Shown piece by piece: positions 1-13,591 of a stretch of DNA of 64,000 nucleotides. Both the position numbers and the translations under genes were made by a program. Source of the DNA: Anagrus nilaparvatae (lineage: Eukaryota; Arthropoda; Insecta; Hymenoptera; Mymaridae); assembly GCA_022575985.1 (NCBI GenBank), contig JAKSXM010000123.1, forward strand, positions 310,001 through 374,000. Direction: 5' to 3'. Below the pieces are notes generated by a model. The model was not told the origin of the DNA. It did not search any database and worked only from the letters and a program-made list of their open reading frames with translations. How positions within the stretch are numbered: the first letter of the stretch is position 1; every line of letters starts with the position of its first letter.

Positions 1-982
1 AGACTAACGATACTTTTAGGAGCACTCCCTTTTTTTAGAAGACCTAAAATTCTAGAGCCTTATGTTTTTGTCCTTAACAGCCTCTTTCTAAACTCAAATT
101 TCTTGCCTGATTTGTAATTTTTGCCATTATTTTTCATAACGTGGAATTCATTTAGAAGATTTCATAAAATCTTAATTTTTCGTTTGAAGTATAAAAAATT
201 TTATCGTTTTCTGCTGTTGCCGAAAAACTAGTTTTCAAACTTTTAATCTTTGAGGGGTATCAAATTTCGGTAATTTTTTACCCTAACATCTTTATGGTCA
301 AAATAAAATTTAGGCAAAACGGTACCGATCAGTATGTTAATTGTATAATTCCCATTTTACCTTATTATCTGTAATAGAAAGGGAAAACGTAATTTTTATA
401 TTTATTTCAATTCTAGATCTAGAGTATGTAAGAATTTATTTTTCGATTCAAACAATAGAGAAATTTTTTTTCATAAATGAAGCATGTTTCATTTTTGGAG
501 TTAATTTTTAAAATTTAGTCAAAAATAATAAAATGGAAAAAAAAATTAACATTAGATTGCGAAAAAATTTAAATAGATTAATTTTAGTTAAATTATTTGA
601 AATAAATATGACGAATTTTCAATAACATTTGGGTTCAGTTGGTATGGACTCCTTCATATGCAGTATTGTAAACCAAAATAATATTTATAAGAAAAATAAT
701 AATAGAACATGACTAGAATTTTCTTCTTTTGATTGTAAAAACATTTTAATGCGTGTATGGAAAATTTTTTTTAATCAATATTTTTTTCATATATATAAAA
801 TACAGCCATAAAATTTTATTTTGAATAAAAACTCGTTAACTTGACTGCAACGCGGTATTAATTTATCAAAAATTGATGAGAAGTATGAATTCGCAAAATT
901 ATTGTGTAATACAAAATTTTATATCTGAGAAATAAAAAATAGAAAAATAAGGTTTACAAAAATTAAAATTTAAAATATTTAC
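1..982. other. Intronic or downstream sequence, no exon seen
   Basis: AT-rich sequence following the last visible aminopeptidase exon (the gene reads leftward). The exon at 983 ends with a proper GT donor, so this should be intron. I looked for the usual next M1 exon on the minus strand and saw no convincing continuation. The rest of the gene most likely lies beyond the left edge. Confidence 0.5.
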
Positions 983-3197
983 CGCGTTTGTTCCAATATT
1001 TTCAACGTAACTAGCGAAACCTTCATTAAGCCATAAATCCGTCCACCATGAAGGAGTAACTAAATTACCAAACCATTGATGTGCAAGTTCATGAGCAATA
1101 ACTACAGCTACTCTTTGTTTATTAGAATTACTCGAAACACCTTCTTGATATAACATGGCAGTTTCTCTAAAAATATAAGCAAATTAAATTTATTAATAAA
1201 CAAAGTACACTTAATTAAGTACCTATAAGTTATAAGGCCCCAATTTTCCATGGCACCAGCTGAAAAATCTGGTAACGCAATCATATCAATTTTTGATAAC
1301 GGATAATTAATTTGAAAATAATCTTCGTAGAATTTCAATATTTTTGGTCCAATTTTTAAACTATAAGCTGCTTGATTAACAGCTTCTTTTCTTGTCCAAA
1401 CGTTAAACGTAGTACTATCTGATGATTGTACATCAAAATCAGTAACAATAAATGCAACTAAATACGTTGACATTGGTACTGATAATTCATAAGTATCCAA
1501 AACATAATCTGGTAAATTTTCTCTAGAAAATAAATAAAAAATTTATTTACATAAAATATATTTATTTATATGATTTATTTTTTTACTCTGCTTTATTTTC
1601 TGATATTCTTCTTGTATTTGATATGGAAGTCATGTTTGACGGTCTTGCAATGCTAATTTGAAATTTAGCTTTCAATGCAGGTTCATCAAAACAAGGAAAA
1701 GCACGACGTGCATCTGTTGGTTGAAATTGTGTTGTTGCTAACCATCTGAATAAAAAAAATATTTATTAAAATTTAATGTAAAGTAAATACAATTTTTTTT
1801 TGAGAAAAAAAATATATGAATAATTCCATTTGAATTATACATTCATTGAAAATTCAAGTATATCAGTCGCAGTATCAGAATATTTTAATAATTTTTTAAA
1901 ATAAATATTTTTTTTTAAGTCATTTTTTTTACATTTTTGGCAATTATCAATGATCTCATGAATGATAATTTTTCTTTTATGAAAAAACAGTTACGAAAAG
2001 GAAATAACCCAAAAATAAATTTTGCTCTTTTGCTATTATTTTTATTTATATAACTGACAAAATTTAGAAATACAGCTCGTAAGAATCTTTAATGAATCAA
2101 AATTTAAAGCACGCATTATAAATGTTTTGATGTAATTTTCTCTTTTGGTTTTTATGCAATAAATGAAACAACCTTACAAAACTAAAAAAAAAAATGAAGT
2201 AAATTGGATTTTTTTGGTGGATCTTTATCTGAGGTTTTTCAGAAATTATACTACTTTGAATTTCTACTGACTGTTGTATATTTAGGTACAATAAGCAATT
2301 AAATTTATAGTGCTAAATAACTAAAATTAATTTTTATAATAATTTAAAACTTAGTAAAGAATGTAGGAAAAATTTTTTAAATATTTTTGCAACAATACCA
2401 TAAAATAACTAATAAACCTTCAAATAAATGTAAATCATGGAATAACCCATATAAATAATTAAATATATATAAAACTAACCTTGTTTGATTATTATAAATA
2501 TATGAACTTTTATAAAAACCACGTAAATCATCCTTAAGCTGCCCAGTATAATTCAACATTATTTCATATTGTTTACCAATTTTTAATTTATCTGACAATT
2601 GTATAATATAAAATTGTTTAACATTATCATTAAATTGTTTTGTTATTTTAATATCATTATCATATTTTCTCTCTAAATTATTTTCAATATATTCTCTAAC
2701 TAACGTTAAATCTTTATTTATATTTAAACCAACTGAATGTAATATTATTTCATTTGTTTCTTTTGTTACATTAACTATTATTTGTACCTGAAAACAAAAA
2801 TTAAATAAAAATTTTGTAGATTATTTTTTAAAAATTTCATTACCTTTCCATCGAACGTAAAATTACGTTCACCAAAATATGGAACAATTTTTAAGTAATA
2901 TGTATCTGGTATAACATTATTTGGTAATCTGACGTTAATTTTATCTTTTGGAAATTGTATAAATGTATTTAAATCAGTATTGTAAGTAGTTACAGATGAT
3001 GATGCTGTTATTTGATCTTTGTTTAATATACAATTTGAGTATAATGATGTTATTATTATTATTGTTATAAATATTGACATTATTATTGATATTATAAATG
3101 ATAATAATGATATTTTAAATCTTTTTTTATTAAATGATGTTGTTGTTGAATTTAATGGAGAATCCACTACTTCTAATGAACCACGAGATCTTGCCAT
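983..3197 (-). CDS. Membrane-anchored M1 zinc aminopeptidase (aminopeptidase N-like), 5' half
   Basis: Zinc metallopeptidase that removes N-terminal residues from peptides at the cell surface; in insect gut this family digests peptides. Five exons on the minus strand: 3197-2844 (the exon itself probably begins at the acceptor at 3210), 2787-2480, 1745-1587, 1522-1223 and 1166-983. All have GT-AG borders and phases that close, giving 435 residues. Residues 1-28 are cytoplasmic and about 29-54 form a signal anchor. The N-terminal beta domain follows, with [10 protein letters not shown] in exon 3. The exopeptidase motif GAMENWG is at about 363-369. The zinc site HELAH (399-403) is followed 19 residues later by E422 in WLNEGFA, so zinc ligands and catalytic Glu400 are intact. 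The start chosen is the first ATG (MARSRG); upstream codons lack an in-frame ATG. The catalytic Tyr region and C-terminal domain lie off the window, so this is a partial gene. The exact paralogue (APN, ERAP-like) cannot be fixed from half a protein. Confidence 0.93.
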
Positions 3198-3959
3198 AAG
3201 ATCTTTCAATCTGTAATATTAAAAAATTTTAATTTGTATGTTTATTTTAATATGTGTGTTTTAAGAAAAATTGTATTTTTTTTTTTTAATTATTTATTTT
3301 TTTTTAAATGCTTTTTATGAAGATAATAAAAAACTGGTTTATGTAACTTAAAGTAAATTAGTACGTTTTTTTTTTAATTTTTAAAAAATAATAACAAAAG
3401 TAAATATTTTACATGTGAATAAATTACATATGAGTTTTTTTAATGTAGAGACAAGGCTGAAATTGTCTAAGTTGAGTAATTATTTTAGGATTTTAATTTT
3501 GAATTATTTTCACAAGATTTGACTATTAAGAATAATGAGTTCTATTTTTCTGGGCAAAACAGATTTTTTAAAAATTTTGTTAAAAAATTTATGGGTTATT
3601 GAGATTAATTTAGTTACAAATTGTTCTGATTGTTTGCGATTTGTAAAATGGTAGGCTATACTTTATTATTCAGGAGCTTAAGAGAAAATTTTGTTATTTA
3701 CATAGCTATGCAAATTTGCAGAAAATATTGAGTTTCTAAGAATTTTACGAATACTGTTATATCTAAAACGTTAAAATTTTTTGTGACCCTAGAAAAAACT
3801 TTACACATGGCTTCTCTATAACCATGGCCCACTAAAAGAATTGTGGGACCATGCGCATTTTTCACTGGGGTTTAAAGGACATTTAAGGGGCCTTACAAGT
3901 TTGTGACACTTTTCTCCCAAATTTCGAATTTTATAAACATTTACCATAACTTCAGCTTA

Positions 3960-4140
3960 TATTTTTATAGGAAGAAAAATGCCATTCATCGCTCCTTCCG
4001 GTGGATGTTTCAAGTATTCAAGCATACAAGCGAAATGTTTCTCTCATTGAAACGACGTGTGTCTTGATTTGGAAACTTTACCTTATATTCTGATTTTCCT
4101 CTTTATATAGTCTTTAGAAATCATTTCCCCTGTGAGAAAA
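3960..4140 (-). repeat. Dispersed repeat, copy 1 (inverted to copy 2 at 5.7 kb)
   Basis: Reverse-complement relative of 5670-5860. Shared blocks include the stretch with cgctcctt, the caagcg/cgcttg segment and the cgttt-ca...tgatttgga segment, in the same order. The copies are clearly diverged (many substitutions), so this is an old interspersed repeat. Confidence 0.6.
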
Positions 4141-5669
4141 ATTTTATTCCAAATTTCTGATGAAAAACATCGTGTTAACACAGTTTTTATTTTCATGGTA
4201 AAAAACATCTGTTTTTTTCCAGCATTTAAAAGTTAAAATTTTTCTCACAAGTGAAACGATTTATACAGGCTATATAAGAACGTAATATCGACTATGATTT
4301 ATGGAAAAATTTGAACAGGCTGTGAACTGTCAGGGCATTCCAATAAGTTTTCATTCACGGGTAATAATTCACCATTTTTCTCTACAAATACAGGCCTAAA
4401 AATTTGGTTCCCAAAATCAGTAGCCTCAGATATATAACAAGTTAAAGAATAATTTACTTAATATTAGTTATCTATGGATGCTTCCTAATCCTAACAAGTG
4501 AACAATTTCCTTAAAATAATATTCGAAAAAATAATTAGAAATATTTATACCTTTCAATTGAGCCACCTCAACACCTAACAAATCAATGCATTTATCACAT
4601 AAAAACACTCATGTCAGTGTACAAACAAACAATATTAATGTCTCAATTATTACCCAAGCTACATATTTTAAATTCTTATATAATTTACTTTTAATTACAT
4701 ATAAATATATTTTTTAATTATATTAATTATTAATTTAATTAACCACTAAAAATAAAACAATATATTTAATAATTCTGTAATAAAAAAAAAAAATATTTCT
4801 TTAATAACAATAGCAAATATAATAAGTAATTCGCATTCCAACGGAACTGCACTAGAATAATCATTTAAGATTATTATTCAATTAATTTATTTATATAAGT
4901 AATTCATGGTTAACATTTATGCACTCATAAAAAAAAATATATATAAATATAATTACAATTTAAATGTTATTATTAAAAAAGTTTATTCGTTATAGTCACG
5001 TACAAAAATTAAATGTCTTTATGTCTTATGCGTTAAGTTAAAATAATAAATCTTTTATGTAATTAGATTTTTTTTATAGTAATTGAAGTTATAATTCATT
5101 TAACACTTAAGTTTGTGCTATACATGAATAATTTTATTTATAAATATTTTTGTACTTGAGGTCATTAACGCTAATTTTGATTTATGAAATTTTAATTTTT
5201 TTTTAATGCATTTCAAAATTTTTATACCTTGGTTAATGATATTGTAATTGATTTTTTTCATGGTTAACAATTTTTAATATATGCAATTTTTTTACCAGTG
5301 TACGATGGACATACTAGATATAAGATATTTTAATCTTGGTTAGGTCAATGTAATCGCCAAAAGATTGGTAAAGTATGTTTTGAGCTTAATAATAAGATGA
5401 ATAGTGAGTTTTTTTTATTTTGGAAAGATTAAGCATTCTAAATAAAATTTTTAAGTTTTCTTAACTAAAAGTAGTTACTAATTAATATCAGAAAATAGAA
5501 AAAACTCTTAACCAGCTCTTGGAAAAGTTTATTTTGACAAATCTGAAGAAGTGCGTAGCATTGAGGTACTATTGTCGCATTTGGTAGAATGAACATTAAG
5601 GATTTTTTTTTCTTTGGCGTTAATCGAAATTGAAATGTAGATATTGCTATCCATTTGACTTGTATACTA

Positions 5670-5860
5670 TATATAAAAATTTTCTCGCAAGTGAAATTAT
5701 CTCGTTATACTATAAATAATTCGTGAAAATGCTCTCTGAGTAACTCACACTTATTCCTCCAAATCAAGATAAAAGTCGTTTCAATTTGAGAGGAACATCG
5801 CGCTTGTATGGATGGTTTCCCGCAAAAAGGAGCGAGGAAGGGCTTTTTTCTTCCTATAAA
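5670..5860 (+). repeat. Dispersed repeat, copy 2
   Basis: Partner of the copy at 3960-4140 in opposite orientation. An 85-codon open frame on the minus strand here (5705-5962) is a by-product of the repeat and resembles no protein I know. Confidence 0.6.
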
Positions 5861-5889
5861 AAAAATCGTAATATGCGCATATAGTAATA

Positions 5890-6003
5890 GTAGAGTGACT
5901 GTACCAATTAGTGACCACCCCCCAATTAATGTCCAATACCATGTTATTCTTATGGTAGACAAGTGGTCAATAATAAGGAAAACTAATTGGTACTGTCACC
6001 CTA
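5890..6003. mobile_element. Small inverted-repeat element (MITE-like)
   Basis: Imperfect terminal inverted repeats of about 20 bp: agtgactgtaccaattagt at the left and its near complement actaattggtactgtcac at the right, two mismatches, about 113 bp overall and non-coding. A target-site duplication is not obvious. Confidence 0.6.
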
Positions 6004-8308
6004 CATTTTTGAACAAGGGAGCAAAAAAAAAGAATGGCCCCGATCGCGCAGTAATTAGCACCCAATGCAAAGCCAAGTCTTTTTTTACTCCCATGTAGAA
6101 AATGAGACGGAATATAGGCCCGAAGCGCGTAGCATCAAAAGATTTAAGTCGCATTTGGCTTAGTAAATATTTCTAATACGAGTTTCAGAATGATCTCAAA
6201 ATTGGAATATGTTTATTGTGGCCCGCTATAAAAGAGAAAATATATGCGATTTCAGGACCTCGGTGCTATACGACTTGGAACCATAACCCTTCGCATTTGG
6301 AAAAATATACATTTCTACGAGCGAGTTTGCGAAAAAAAAAATAAAAAATTTTAATTTTTTGGTAAATTCACTATAAAATTAATATGATTCAAATACTTGA
6401 TTCAAATTTTACAATATTTGTTCGTCAATTTACTAATTTTTTGCAAATAAACTATTTTTTTAAATATATTTAGAGAAGTTTCTTTTCAGAGAGCTGAAGA
6501 ATGTTACTATCGATTAGGATCATTTAATATAAAATATTTTTTCAAATAGTTTTAACCATGAAAAAATAACGTGTTTGCATTTCAAATAAAATTAGTGTCG
6601 AATCCTTTGATTTTTAATAATATCATATTATAATTTTTTTAACAATTATGATAAATATATAGAGTGGAAATTTTTATTTTTATTGTTATCATTGAATAGC
6701 ACAAAAAAATTATAATACATTTTTTTTTCTAATTTCATGTTACTATGTAATGTCATTATGTGAAATTTACCGTAAAAATTAGATTTTTCATTATCTTTTA
6801 TTATTATTTTTTTATTTTAATTAATGCATTCATTGAAGGATTCTTTTTGTATATTCAGTCTGAATTTGAAAAAAATTGTTTGTTCTTTATTGTTTTTTAG
6901 TTGTATTTGTTATGATATACACTGATAGTTATCCTTGCTTGGAATTTCAAGTCATGTAATTTAAGTATTAAAAAAATTTCGTAAAGCCCTTATTTGGAAT
7001 TTTGGGTATGCCAGTACCCAGAATAACGCTTTTTTAGTAAATTTTCTGAATGCTTTTAATACACTGTAACATTTAGAAAACTGATCCACCTACCAAATCA
7101 GCGATAAGCAATTTTTAAATATTATTAAAAAAATTTTTTTTAAATTAATAATAGTAAAAATGCAATTTTTGTTATATTTAGAAGCGTAAGGATTCTTTTA
7201 CAGGTTCTATTATAAGAGTACTAAAACCACGATTATTAAATTTTTGAAAGCATTAAAAATTATTTTACTGTGAATATTATACAAGTTATTAAAAATCGAA
7301 AATAGAAGCAGTGATAATACTGTAAATTTTGTTTACTTTATCTAAAAACAGAAAATAATTTGATGTATTCTTCAGTTTATTTTTTAAAATTTACATTCGG
7401 GAAAAAATGTAAGATTGAAAAAAATTTCATTAAATTTCCTGATTTCACACTTTTTTTTACTGTGTATTTACAATAAAAAAGGTACTTTTTTGCGCATTGT
7501 TGCGCTTGATGTTTTCAAGTGAATTACTCCATACAATACGTACTGAGTATGTAAAGAAATCTTTTTTTTTATTGAGTAAAATAACAAAGTCAAGGAATTT
7601 TATTTATTTCATGCTATAATACAAAAATAACTTATTTGATGTGTCAAGTATAGTATTTTTTTTACTGAGATTTGTTTTAGAATTTGTTTTTTTTTTTCTT
7701 CGGGTTTCATGGATCACAAAAGAAGTGATACGTGGAATTTTCAGGACTCTTGTAAAATCCAATTTTGAGGGTACGACTTTGTTAGTTTGTTGATTTTAAC
7801 AAAAAAATTTTTTATTTGGTTTTAATAGAAAAAAATGAATAAAATTTTTGTTATTTCAGGATTTATTTTCTATATCAAATAAATCTGACAGTTGCTTTCA
7901 AATAATTAGGTATGTACATTAAAAAAATAGAAATTTTATTTTTCACAAATGGAAAATCTTAAGAAATTTTTTGAAAATTGAAAATTTCGCGGGAAATTTA
8001 AAAAATCCAGTTTTTAATGAAAATATTAAAATTACAATTCTTAAAAATTGATTAAGAAAAACATAAGATAAGCCATTTTAAAAATATTTTCACTTTTAAA
8101 ATAAATTAACGAACACAAATAACAAAATTAATCGTAAATAATTTGGTAAATAAACACCAAAAATAACAACAACAACGATTATATCTAGTATTAATGAACT
8201 TGAATGAAATATCGTGTCATCACAATATTTACGTGATTAATAATTAAATAATTCTAATAAATAAAAATCAATTAAAAAATAAATAAACAACATAAATAAA
8301 AAACTCAC

Positions 8309-8445
8309 ATTATCACAGTTTCAAAACAAAAAAAAAACCAAAATTACACTTTGGTATTAAAAAATACCAAAAAAAAAAAAACGAAAATTATTTCACTTCA
8401 CAACTTCTCACTACTACGAGGTTTGAAGACCGACTGTTTGACTCT
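8309..8445 (-). promoter_or_regulatory. Probable non-coding first exon and promoter area of the aminopeptidase gene
   Basis: On the minus strand a slightly less AT-rich block runs into an excellent splice donor (AAT|GTGAGT, GT at 8308-8307). It would splice to the acceptor TTACAG at 3211, just upstream of the aminopeptidase start codon. No long open frame is present, consistent with a 5' untranslated exon. The transcription start is not defined by the sequence. The assignment rests on the splice signal and orientation only. Confidence 0.35.
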
Positions 8446-10885
8446 TCATCCCATCAGACTATTCACCTTTCGAACCAATATATTACATTTACCTCTACGT
8501 ACATTTTACTTCCTTCTCTTACATACACATTCTATTTAAAATTTATCCTTATTTACCGGTAAAATCTTACTAAAATTATTATTGTAAGTAGACTTTTATT
8601 ATATAAATTATAATCTGATGAGATGTCTTTCTTATTATACATAAATGTGTGTATGTGTACAGTTATTTATATACGTAGTAATGATTTTTGAAAAAAAAGA
8701 CCTACTTATTTTTTTTTATGTATAAAAAAATTTGATACTTTTTTTTTTAGTGTAGTGTGAAATTGATGTATTTTTTATGTTCAATTATAATTGAAATTTG
8801 AGCCTGATGATAGAGGATTTAAATTATGTTTTTTTTGCGTATAAAATATTTTATGATTTTTTGCATATTTTTTTTTTAAGTCTCAAGGGTTGCAAAAATA
8901 CATTCTGGAATTATTTCAATATCAAAATGAGGGTAATTGGCATATATTACATTTTTTACAAATTTATTAGGTTTTGGAAAATTTAGTATTTATTGTATGC
9001 ATTTTACGAATCTCAAAAAGTAGTTTACGCAACAAGTGCATAAAACTATAGTTAAAAATTGCTTAAAATTTTTTCTTTTTTTGGTTACTAGAGATAGGGC
9101 TTAGTTAAATACTATAAGTCTGGATATGCCCAATTCTGAGGTGATACCGTAATCTCATTATTACATTTATTTATTACATAATATACTATTAATAACTAAA
9201 CAACTCAATTTATTTGAAAAATTCTAACTTCGTGACTGTGTATATTTTTTATAAATAACTTTAATTATAATTATTACATGTTATATTTTTTATTATATAC
9301 AATTAACAATTTATGTAATAATTTAAAATATAATAAATATTACAATATAATACATGTGTTATTGTAGTTATGTACATGTAAAAGAAAAAAGTTTTTTATT
9401 TGCAAACTTGACATACAAAACTTGTTAGAGAAATATTATTATAAAACTTACTTTTTTTTTTGCTCCTATTTCAGTAAATTATGAAGTGCAAAAAAAGAAG
9501 TTTATCAAGAAATCAATGATGATTAATGTAACATGAAATAATAAATTTTAGTTTAATTATTTATTTATTTTTAAAATGAATAGGAATTCCGGAAATGAAA
9601 TAATTGAATACTTTCTATGAAATTATTAATAAATCATGTTTTTAGTAAGCAGTCATGATTATTTCAAAAATAAATTAATAATAGGACTGATTCTTCTTTG
9701 AGCTGGACTAAAGGATTGCAAAAATTGGTTCAAATTATTTGTTTTTTCGCGTTGCAAATAAAGTTAAGTATTTCCACCCATTTTTATGTTACTAGATCCA
9801 ATTATTGATTTTAAGTTGCCATTTTCGTGTTTTTTGCCTTTTTACTTTGAATTTCCCAAAAATTGGATTTTATTTGCTGTCAAATGCTTATTTTACATTT
9901 AAAAATATTTTTCTTTTAGGCACTTGTGCAAAATGCTTCGTAAAATTAACTTCCGGAGTATAAAAGTTGTTTTGGACTATGCATGTCCAAGAAATTCATT
10001 GTTTACATTTTTTCGAAAACATCTCAAAATATGCAAGTTTGTTTTTCTTTTAATTGGACTTAAATTTTTTGTTTCAACCTAATTTTACCTCCTCAAAAAA
10101 AATCCCCATAATAAGCTAATTTCAAAGCTCCAGATTAAAAATCGATATTTCATAAATTACTAGTTTTGTGGCTAAATCAGAATCTGAGCAAAAATTTGGA
10201 TTTCACCAAAAATTTTGCATGCATTTCATGGACATGTAAATTTTTCCATTTTTATACAAACCTTTTGAAGGTTTCAGAAATTCTAATGCCCATTTAAAAT
10301 TTTGCGAAATCTCCGAATTTTCGGTAAGATTTTAATTTGGACACGCAACTTGGTGGGAAATTAGTATTAATAGATTATACAGAAATTAGAAAAGTAACAT
10401 AAATGATTTTCTCATTGAATAGTATATTATGATCCATATCAGGTAAAGTAAATATCAGCTTCGCATCATCAATTTTCATTACCTAGGGTTGCATGAAAAT
10501 TTTGTTGCCAGAAAACACATTTTTCTCGGCTTTAAAAAAATTTTCTGATCATTGACATGAAAAAGTATTTATGATCCAGGACCGTAAAAATAAATAATGG
10601 CCTGCATTGCATTTAAATACGAAATTTAATACCTATTTGAATTACCATCGAACCAAAACCAATGAAAAACTGTGATCTGGGTCTTCTTTTTTTTTATAGC
10701 AATGGCGTTAAATATTGTTTTTATGTGTGCACAAACCATAAAAACATTTACAATTTTATATTTATAAACTGGAAAATGTAGAGTTTTTGAAAAATTTGCA
10801 CCTAATTAAAATTGACAACCTTGATTTATTTTTTATTTTAACACAAAAATATTTAGTAGTTTATATAAATAAAAAAAATGTATAC
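8446..10885. other. AT-rich intergenic DNA, no gene seen
   Basis: Short open frames only, rich in poly(A)/(T) runs. The part from about 9.7 to 10.7 kb is less AT-rich and contains patches similar in style to the foldback elements that follow. I could not delimit an element there. Confidence 0.5.
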
Positions 10886-11620
10886 ATGGGAACGTCCATG
10901 ATAGAACGACCAGCTGAAAAATAAAAAGGAATAACAATTTTTTTGGCTTCACTTTTTACCTGGGATTTGTGAAACCACTCCTATTTTACACTTCCTGATG
11001 CATAATTTTTAGATACAGCTGTTTCAAAGTTGGATTTTTAAAATTTTATGATTTCAGCTGCCCAGTTCAACCTGAAGTAACTAAAAACCATGAAACTTTT
11101 AACATATACATATGATTGGGAAAAAATTTTCTTTTTATCTGGACTACCCGAAAAAATTTTTTTTTTTCTTTTTGGGTCACTTCCAGTTTTATTTTTAACG
11201 GTTTGAATTTTTCAAACTGCTCGTAAATCAAATTTGCTCAAATTTTCCCAAAATGTTGGCAAGCGTGTCAAATTTTCTAAAAAAAAATTTTGACGTGTGC
11301 GATTCAAATGAGTGCTTACAATCATTATTTTAGTTTGTCAAAATTAACTAAAATAGTGGGCGGAATTTATTTTTTTCCCAATTAATATGTGTATATGTTA
11401 AAAATTTCATAGTTTTGAGTTTCAGTTTCAGTCTGTACTGGGCAGCTGAAAACAAAAAATTGAAAAAATCCAACTTTGGAGCAGGTGTATCTCAAAATTG
11501 AACACCAAGAAGTGTAAAGTAGGAATGGTTTCAGGAATCCCAGGTATAAAGGGACAACAACAAAATTTTTTTGTGTCTTTTTATTTTTATGTTGGTCGTT
11601 CTAACCTAGAAGTGTCCATA
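10886..11620. mobile_element. Foldback element A, diverged arms
   Basis: Long inverted repeat. The left end (tagaacgaccagctg...) is mirrored at the right end (...ttggtcgttcta). The cagctgcccag block near 11060 is mirrored by ctgggcagctg near 11440. Arms are roughly 200-250 bp with many differences, so the copy is old. Its centre (about 11150-11390) is similar in direct orientation to the centre of element C (about 12900-13190), including the cccaaaatgttgg / cccagaatgttgg block, so A and C belong to one family. No coding capacity. Confidence 0.75.
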
Positions 11621-11697
11621 TATTTAAATGACATCCTATTAATTTGTACGTATTATATTTAAATGTAAGTAACATAAATAGTATATATTATATATAT

Positions 11698-12656
11698 GGG
11701 CGATTATTTCTCAACCCGGCCACCCCCCTCTGTCCAAAAATGGTGGCAACTTAAAAAGATTTTGGTTTTCTCAAATTGACTGGAAAAGGGTCTAGTTTTT
11801 TATTCTCATTGGCCTTTTTAACTCTGTAAATCTACTGTGCCCATTTTAGGCACTGAGCGGCGGCAGGTCGAGATTTTAAAAACAGAAAAATTGAAATAAA
11901 AGTAGATTAACGGTAAGTTTTTTGAAACTTTTTTCTCTTAAAAGTTGTAATTTATTAAAACAAAGAAAATGAGACCACTTGCGTGGTAATTGGTTGATTT
12001 TTTAAAAAGTTTTGTGGGTGCTATGTAGTTTTCAAAAATGGGTTAAAAACGGCTACTTTGACTAATGATGTCTTTGAACCTACATATCAAAAATAAAAAA
12101 GTTTTTGTGCAAAATGGTAGTCTTTTGATACATAATAAGTCTGCCAAATATCAAGGGATTTGATTGAGTAGTTTCGGATTTAGCAATTTTAAGGGTAATT
12201 CTGAGAAAAATTTTGACCCATTTTTTTAAGAGAATTAATACCCGAAAAAAAACTTTTTTATTTTGGATATGTAGGTTCAGAGATATCATCAGTCAAAGTA
12301 GCCGTTTTTAACCCATTTTTGAAAACTACATAGCACCCACAAAACTTTTTAAAAAATCAACCAATTACCACGCAAGTGGTCTCATTTTCTTTGTTTTAAT
12401 AAATAACAACTTTTAAGAGAAAAAATTTTCAAAAAACTTACCGTTAATCTACTTTTATTTCAACTTTTCTGTTTTTAAAATGTCGTCCTGCCACCGCTCA
12501 GTGCCTAAAATGGGCACAGTAGATTTACAGAGTTGATAAGGCCAATGAGAATAAAAAACTAGACCCTTTTCCAGTCAATTTGAGAAAACCAAAATCTTTT
12601 TAAGTTGCCACCATTTTTGGACAGAGGGGGGTGGCCGGGTTGAGAAATAATCGCCC
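11698..12656. mobile_element. Foldback element B, nearly perfect 400-bp arms
   Basis: Starts gggcgattatttctcaaccc and ends with its complement at 12656. Arms run about 11698-12107 and 12246-12656 with few mismatches; for example, the block ending gcggcggcagg is matched by cctgccaccgc. The loop is about 140 bp. Flanks are TA-rich (tatatat...atatata), so a TA target duplication is possible but not provable. A 69-codon minus-strand frame (12080-12289) lies over the loop and is not a credible gene. Confidence 0.85.
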
Positions 12657-12676
12657 ATATATAAATATATACATAT

Positions 12677-13591
12677 ATGTCCAGGTCCAGCATAAGTCAC
12701 TGGACCAAAATTTTTTTCTTAAAGTTTTATTTTAGGTCTTGGATTTGCATTTTCACTGGAATTTTCGAAAAATATTAATTTTTACAAAAAATTTTTATTT
12801 CGCGAAATTAATTTTTTTGAGATATTCGATTTTTAGGGCTTTAAAAAGGCTTAATTATCTAAAAACCGAAGTACTTTTGATAAAAACATATAATTAGGGA
12901 AAATTTTATTTTTCATCTGGAGTACTGAACAAAAAAATTTTTTATTTTATTTTAGGCTATATCCAGTTTCATTTTTATGGTCTGAATTTTTCAAGTTGAC
13001 TGGAAGCAATTTCACCCTAACTATTTTTGTTCAAATTTTCCCAGAATGTTGGCCTATGTGTCAGCTTGTCCCGAAAAAATTTTTGACATATGACATTCAA
13101 ATGAGCGCAATCTAATTTAGTCTGCTAAATCCTCCAAAATTAATTAAAACGGAGGGTAGTAAATTTTTTTTTTCTCCCAATTAACGTATAAATTAATTTT
13201 TGGCATTTTTAGGGTAATTTTATTGATAAAAAATTACATTGATACCGATTCTGCGTTGATTGAGAGAAAAGAATCAAGAAAAGAAGTCAAAATTCTGAGA
13301 AAATTTGAGTAAAAATAATTATGGGGAACTTGACTTCTGGCCTATTTGAAAAATTCAAATTGCTAAAAATGGGAAATTTTTTTTTAATTATATGTTTTTA
13401 TCAAAAGTGATTCAGCCCTAAAAATCGAAAATCTCAAAAAAAACAATTTTCGAGCATCAGAAATTTTCGGTCAAAATTAGAGTTTTTCAAAAATTCCAGT
13501 GAAAATGCAAATCCTAGACCTAAAATAAGTCTTTAAGAAAAAATTTTAAAAAGAAAATTTTGGTTAGGTGAGTTAAGTTGGACCTAGACAT
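12677..13591. mobile_element. Foldback element C, relative of element A
   Basis: Inverted ends: left atgtccaggtcca, right tggacctagacat. The arms continue with ggtcttggatttgcattttc on the left against gaaaatgcaaatcctagacc on the right. The internal part is a direct-orientation homologue of element A. Non-coding. Starts only about 20 bp after element B ends. Confidence 0.8.

Larger units (their letters stand above)
3211..8308 (-). other. Probable first intron of the aminopeptidase gene, repeat-bearing
   Basis: About 5.1 kb of AT-rich DNA between a probable 5' untranslated exon (donor at 8308) and the acceptor at 3211. It holds an inverted pair of diverged repeats (3960-4140 and 5670-5860) and a small inverted-repeat element (5890-6003). 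A second possible non-coding exon ends with a good donor near 4552 (minus strand). I see no protein-coding exon. Confidence 0.4.

Noticed and set aside
5705..5962. 85-codon minus-strand and 96-codon plus-strand open frames over the same repeat
   Set aside because: They overlap a dispersed repeat and a small inverted-repeat element, and the other repeat copy does not keep the frame.
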